Below, one piece after another: positions 38,395 to 40,585 of a stretch of DNA of 40,585 bases. The translations under genes and the position numbers were made by a program. Each line of letters begins with the position of its first letter. Position 1 is the stretch's first letter. The DNA is from CAYRLZ01 sp964425275 (GTDB lineage: Bacteria; Hydrothermota; Tepidihabitantia; Tepidihabitantales; JBDRVQ01), in the NCBI GenBank assembly GCA_964425275.1, contig CAYRLZ010000030.1:1-40585 (forward strand). The letters run 5' to 3'. The notes beneath the pieces are model-generated. The model did not search any database, was not told the DNA's origin, and saw only the letters and a program-made list of their open reading frames with translations.

Positions 38395-40559
38395 ACTTCT
38401 CCTGCCTTCCCTTCAAATTTTGGGTTCTGGTTTCGGTTATACAACCTCCTTGCCCAATAACTGACATTATCTTTCACATAACCCTTTAACTCCTCAAATG
38501 TAATCTCTTTATTTTCATCCTTATCCGCTTCACCCCTTAACCCTTTTAAGAAGTAATAAGTAAAAAGACTGTGTTTCTTTTCTGGATACCAGGATGCGAC
38601 TTCATCACTTTCCGCGGAAGTCATTATCATACCCTTATCTTTAATCCCTTCCACCTTTTCAACTTTAATCCCGGTTAAAGGCGAGGCATATTTGATAATT
38701 AGTCCTTTATCATAGGCGCCAGAAAAACAGGCATCAATTACCACAGTTATCCTTTTTGCCGGAATTTGGGCAAGATTTTCAAAGAATAAATCCAAAGGAT
38801 AACCTTGCAATTCAATATAGGATGGGTCGGCATCCGAAGGCACAAAATAAGCTTTCTTCTCCTTTAGGTCGGGTGCGCCGTGTCCGGTATAATAGACAAA
38901 CACCTCGGATTCATCCTTCTTAACATAATTATACAATTGTCCTTTCGGATTGCCTTTTATCCCAAAGACCCTTTCCCAATCTGCCTTAGTTGGATTTCGC
39001 AAAAATATGATGTTCGCCTCTTGATAGCCGAACATATTGATAAGGTATTCCTTAATAATTCGGGCATCCTGCAAGGCATATTCAACCTTAGGAACATCCG
39101 GCTTACTATATTCACAACACCCAATGATTACCGCAATTCCGTTTTTATTTTCCATCCTGGTGACCGGAATATTCAAATCAACATCCGCGGTTAATTCTGG
39201 TAGCGGTTTAATCTCTACACTCTCTTTGGCTACTGGTTTTTTAGAAACTACAATCTCTGATGGCGAGACCATCGGCTTATTGAGCGGAAAGAGTATGGTA
39301 TCAATTCTTGTGAAGATTCCCTTACTTTCGGTTGTTTTCAATCTTATCGCGAACCTCTCTCTTTCAAATCTTTTGGAGACATAGATTGGAAAAGTGACTT
39401 TCTTCCAATCACCGGGCGGGATATTGCCGACGGAAAAGGTTGTTTCCTTTCCTAAAAACATAATATTCTCTTCGGTTATGGGTAGGACCTCAACCTTTGT
39501 CCCTTCCGAAATCCCTCTTCCTAAATTTTGCAGGATTGCGGTTATTTCCACGGTTTCGCCTAATTCTATCTTACCATTAGAATTACCCATACTCTCGCCC
39601 TGTTCATCATCGTCAACCCCGGTCTGGGCTACTTTAACCTCCGGTGGTTCTAATCGCTTGGTTGAGAAGACCAAGACCTTTGGGTCAGCATCCGCACCAA
39701 AATAAGGCTCCTTAACATCAATCCGTAATTTTACCTCCTGGGTTTTAACTTGCTTTCCCGCTGAAATTGGTATTTTAATCGTCTTTGTCTCCTGAATATT
39801 TATCTTCTCAACTTCTAAACTTCCCAACTTCAAATCCTCATAATTTTCCAAGGGTGATACGAGAACTTTCAGATTATAACCATTCCCTTTTCCCTTATTC
39901 TTTACGGTTAGGTTAATTTCTCCCCTTTCCTTTGCATCAAGGACACCGTCGTTATTCTCGTCTTTTAGGGTTAAACTTATGATTTCCAGATAAGGTGGCA
40001 ACCTTTCCGGTCTTTCCGCAACGACTTCTGGCTCTCTTTTTATCGGCGGTCTTTCAACCGGTGGTTTTTCTGGTTTTTTTAATGGTATATTATAAGAGAT
40101 TGTAAGGGTTGGATTATAGAAGTCTTTCAGTTTTGTGGCAAAAATGTTTTCCGCTCCGATACGGAAAGAACCGATATTAAATTTTAATCCGAGAAGAAAT
40201 AACGGAAAAGAGATTCCCGATACCGGAGTAGAGCCTACTCTTTTGAATTCCGGGACGATGCCATAACCAGCACCAAATTCAAAGACCGAGATATGGCACT
40301 TAAATAGCCCGCCAAAATTATAAAATGACACCTTTCTGGCTTCTGAATTAACTCTTGTATAAGAGCCAAAGAGATTAAATCCATAACCAAAAATTTTTTC
40401 AGTCGTCGTCCACTCAAGGAATAGATTACCCGAAGTACCACTCCAATCAGACCAAAAAGAATATCCAACCCCGCCACCAAAACCAATTTTTGGTTCAGCC
40501 GACAAGAGAAATGGAATTAAAATTAAGAAAAAAAGCATATTATGGCCAATACCAGACAT
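38376..40559 (-). CDS. Secreted/surface caspase-fold (C14) protease with N-terminal barrel-like and CARDB-like domains
   Basis: 727 aa from ATG 40559. Earlier ATG 40583 lies upstream of a TATAAT (40572-40567) and is less likely; ATG 40538 would give a tighter signal peptide (MLFFLILIPFLLSA). Residues about 25-155 are beta-rich and Gly/aromatic (KIGFGGGVGYSFWSDW), like a small outer-membrane barrel. A Pro-rich linker follows, then two CARDB-like domains (about 190-420), each with an Asp-rich start (DENNDGVLDAKERGEINLTV; GNSNGKIELGETVEITAIL). The C-terminal caspase domain (about 470-727) begins IAVIIGCCEYS and has the dyad VYYTGHGAP and VIDACFSG; a later DKDENKEITFEEL resembles an EF-hand. Cytoplasmic metacaspases lack such an envelope front, so export is likely. 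Confidence 0.85.
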   Translation of the reverse strand: MSGIGHNMLFFLILIPFLLSAEPKIGFGGGVGYSFWSDWSGTSGNLFLEWTTTEKIFGYGFNLFGSYTRVNSEARKVSFYNFGGLFKCHISVFEFGAGYGIVPEFKRVGSTPVSGISFPLFLLGLKFNIGSFRIGAENIFATKLKDFYNPTLTISYNIPLKKPEKPPVERPPIKREPEVVAERPERLPPYLEIISLTLKDENNDGVLDAKERGEINLTVKNKGKGNGYNLKVLVSPLENYEDLKLGSLEVEKINIQETKTIKIPISAGKQVKTQEVKLRIDVKEPYFGADADPKVLVFSTKRLEPPEVKVAQTGVDDDEQGESMGNSNGKIELGETVEITAILQNLGRGISEGTKVEVLPITEENIMFLGKETTFSVGNIPPGDWKKVTFPIYVSKRFERERFAIRLKTTESKGIFTRIDTILFPLNKPMVSPSEIVVSKKPVAKESVEIKPLPELTADVDLNIPVTRMENKNGIAVIIGCCEYSKPDVPKVEYALQDARIIKEYLINMFGYQEANIIFLRNPTKADWERVFGIKGNPKGQLYNYVKKDESEVFVYYTGHGAPDLKEKKAYFVPSDADPSYIELQGYPLDLFFENLAQIPAKRITVVIDACFSGAYDKGLIIKYASPLTGIKVEKVEGIKDKGMIMTSAESDEVASWYPEKKHSLFTYYFLKGLRGEADKDENKEITFEELKGYVKDNVSYWARRLYNRNQNPKFEGKAGEVLLRLR

Positions 40560-40585
40560 CGTTTTTATTATAACTACGATCATAT

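Noticed and set aside
38261..38464. 67-codon ORF overlapping the XRE remnant
   Set aside because: It lies in another frame, begins at ATT/ATG-like context without support, and lacks any motif, while the overlapping frame shows a clear helix-turn-helix.

Overview
The window looks like part of a bacterial genome from an uncultured, anaerobic (perhaps thermophilic) lineage related to candidate phylum WOR-3 or another FCB-like group. This placement is an inference. It rests on a large SprA-type type IX secretion (T9SS) translocon, a gingipain-like C25 protease and a Por-type C-terminal sorting tail, seen next to strictly anaerobic corrinoid and 2-hydroxyacyl-CoA dehydratase-type enzymes. No rRNA, tRNA, transposase or CRISPR array was found. 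Promoters are mostly close to sigma-70 consensus (TTGACA, 16-17 bp, TATAAT), and several sit so close to their ATG that the mRNA would be leaderless.

Left part (1-9.3 kb): the 5' part of a gingipain-like cell-surface protease (minus strand, runs off the left edge) and a small secreted PepSY-like protein. A plus-strand series follows: an MnmA-like PP-loop enzyme, then an oxygen/NO detoxification operon (flavin reductase, flavodiiron protein, ferritin-like protein and an unusual rubredoxin-cupin fusion), then tatD (apparently with an ATT start), rsmA and a DUF2284 metal-binding protein.

At 9.3-9.75 kb a convergent intergenic region carries 18 exact-length 12-bp degenerate repeats. Next is a beta-propeller/T9SS-tail gene broken by one in-frame TAA. 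From 10.5 to 27.1 kb the plus strand holds crotonase and thiolase, tsaE, a Cys-rich protein, htrA, a divergent sigma factor, nfeD, and folD-ispA-dxs-sprA-comEA-like.

From 35.7 down to 27.1 kb on the minus strand is the most striking system. It is a tightly overlapping operon: SAM methyltransferase, corrinoid protein, UroD-type methyltransferase, RACo-like ferredoxin/ASKHA activator, two 2-hydroxyacyl-CoA dehydratase-family subunits, a second UroD-type methyltransferase and an HgdC-type ATPase. It joins a methyl-corrinoid module to an ATP-driven double-cubane-type reductase module. No MttB- or MtaB-type substrate methyltransferase is visible, so its substrate is unknown. A consensus promoter, a possible attenuator and a 61-codon leader ORF precede it.

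The right part (35.7-40.6 kb) has a hypothetical protein, a polytopic membrane protein preceded by a 43-aa single-pass peptide, a second 12-bp repeat array (20 units), an imperfect inverted repeat, a truncated XRE regulator remnant behind a perfect 25-bp palindrome, and a secreted or surface caspase-fold protease with an N-terminal barrel-like segment.
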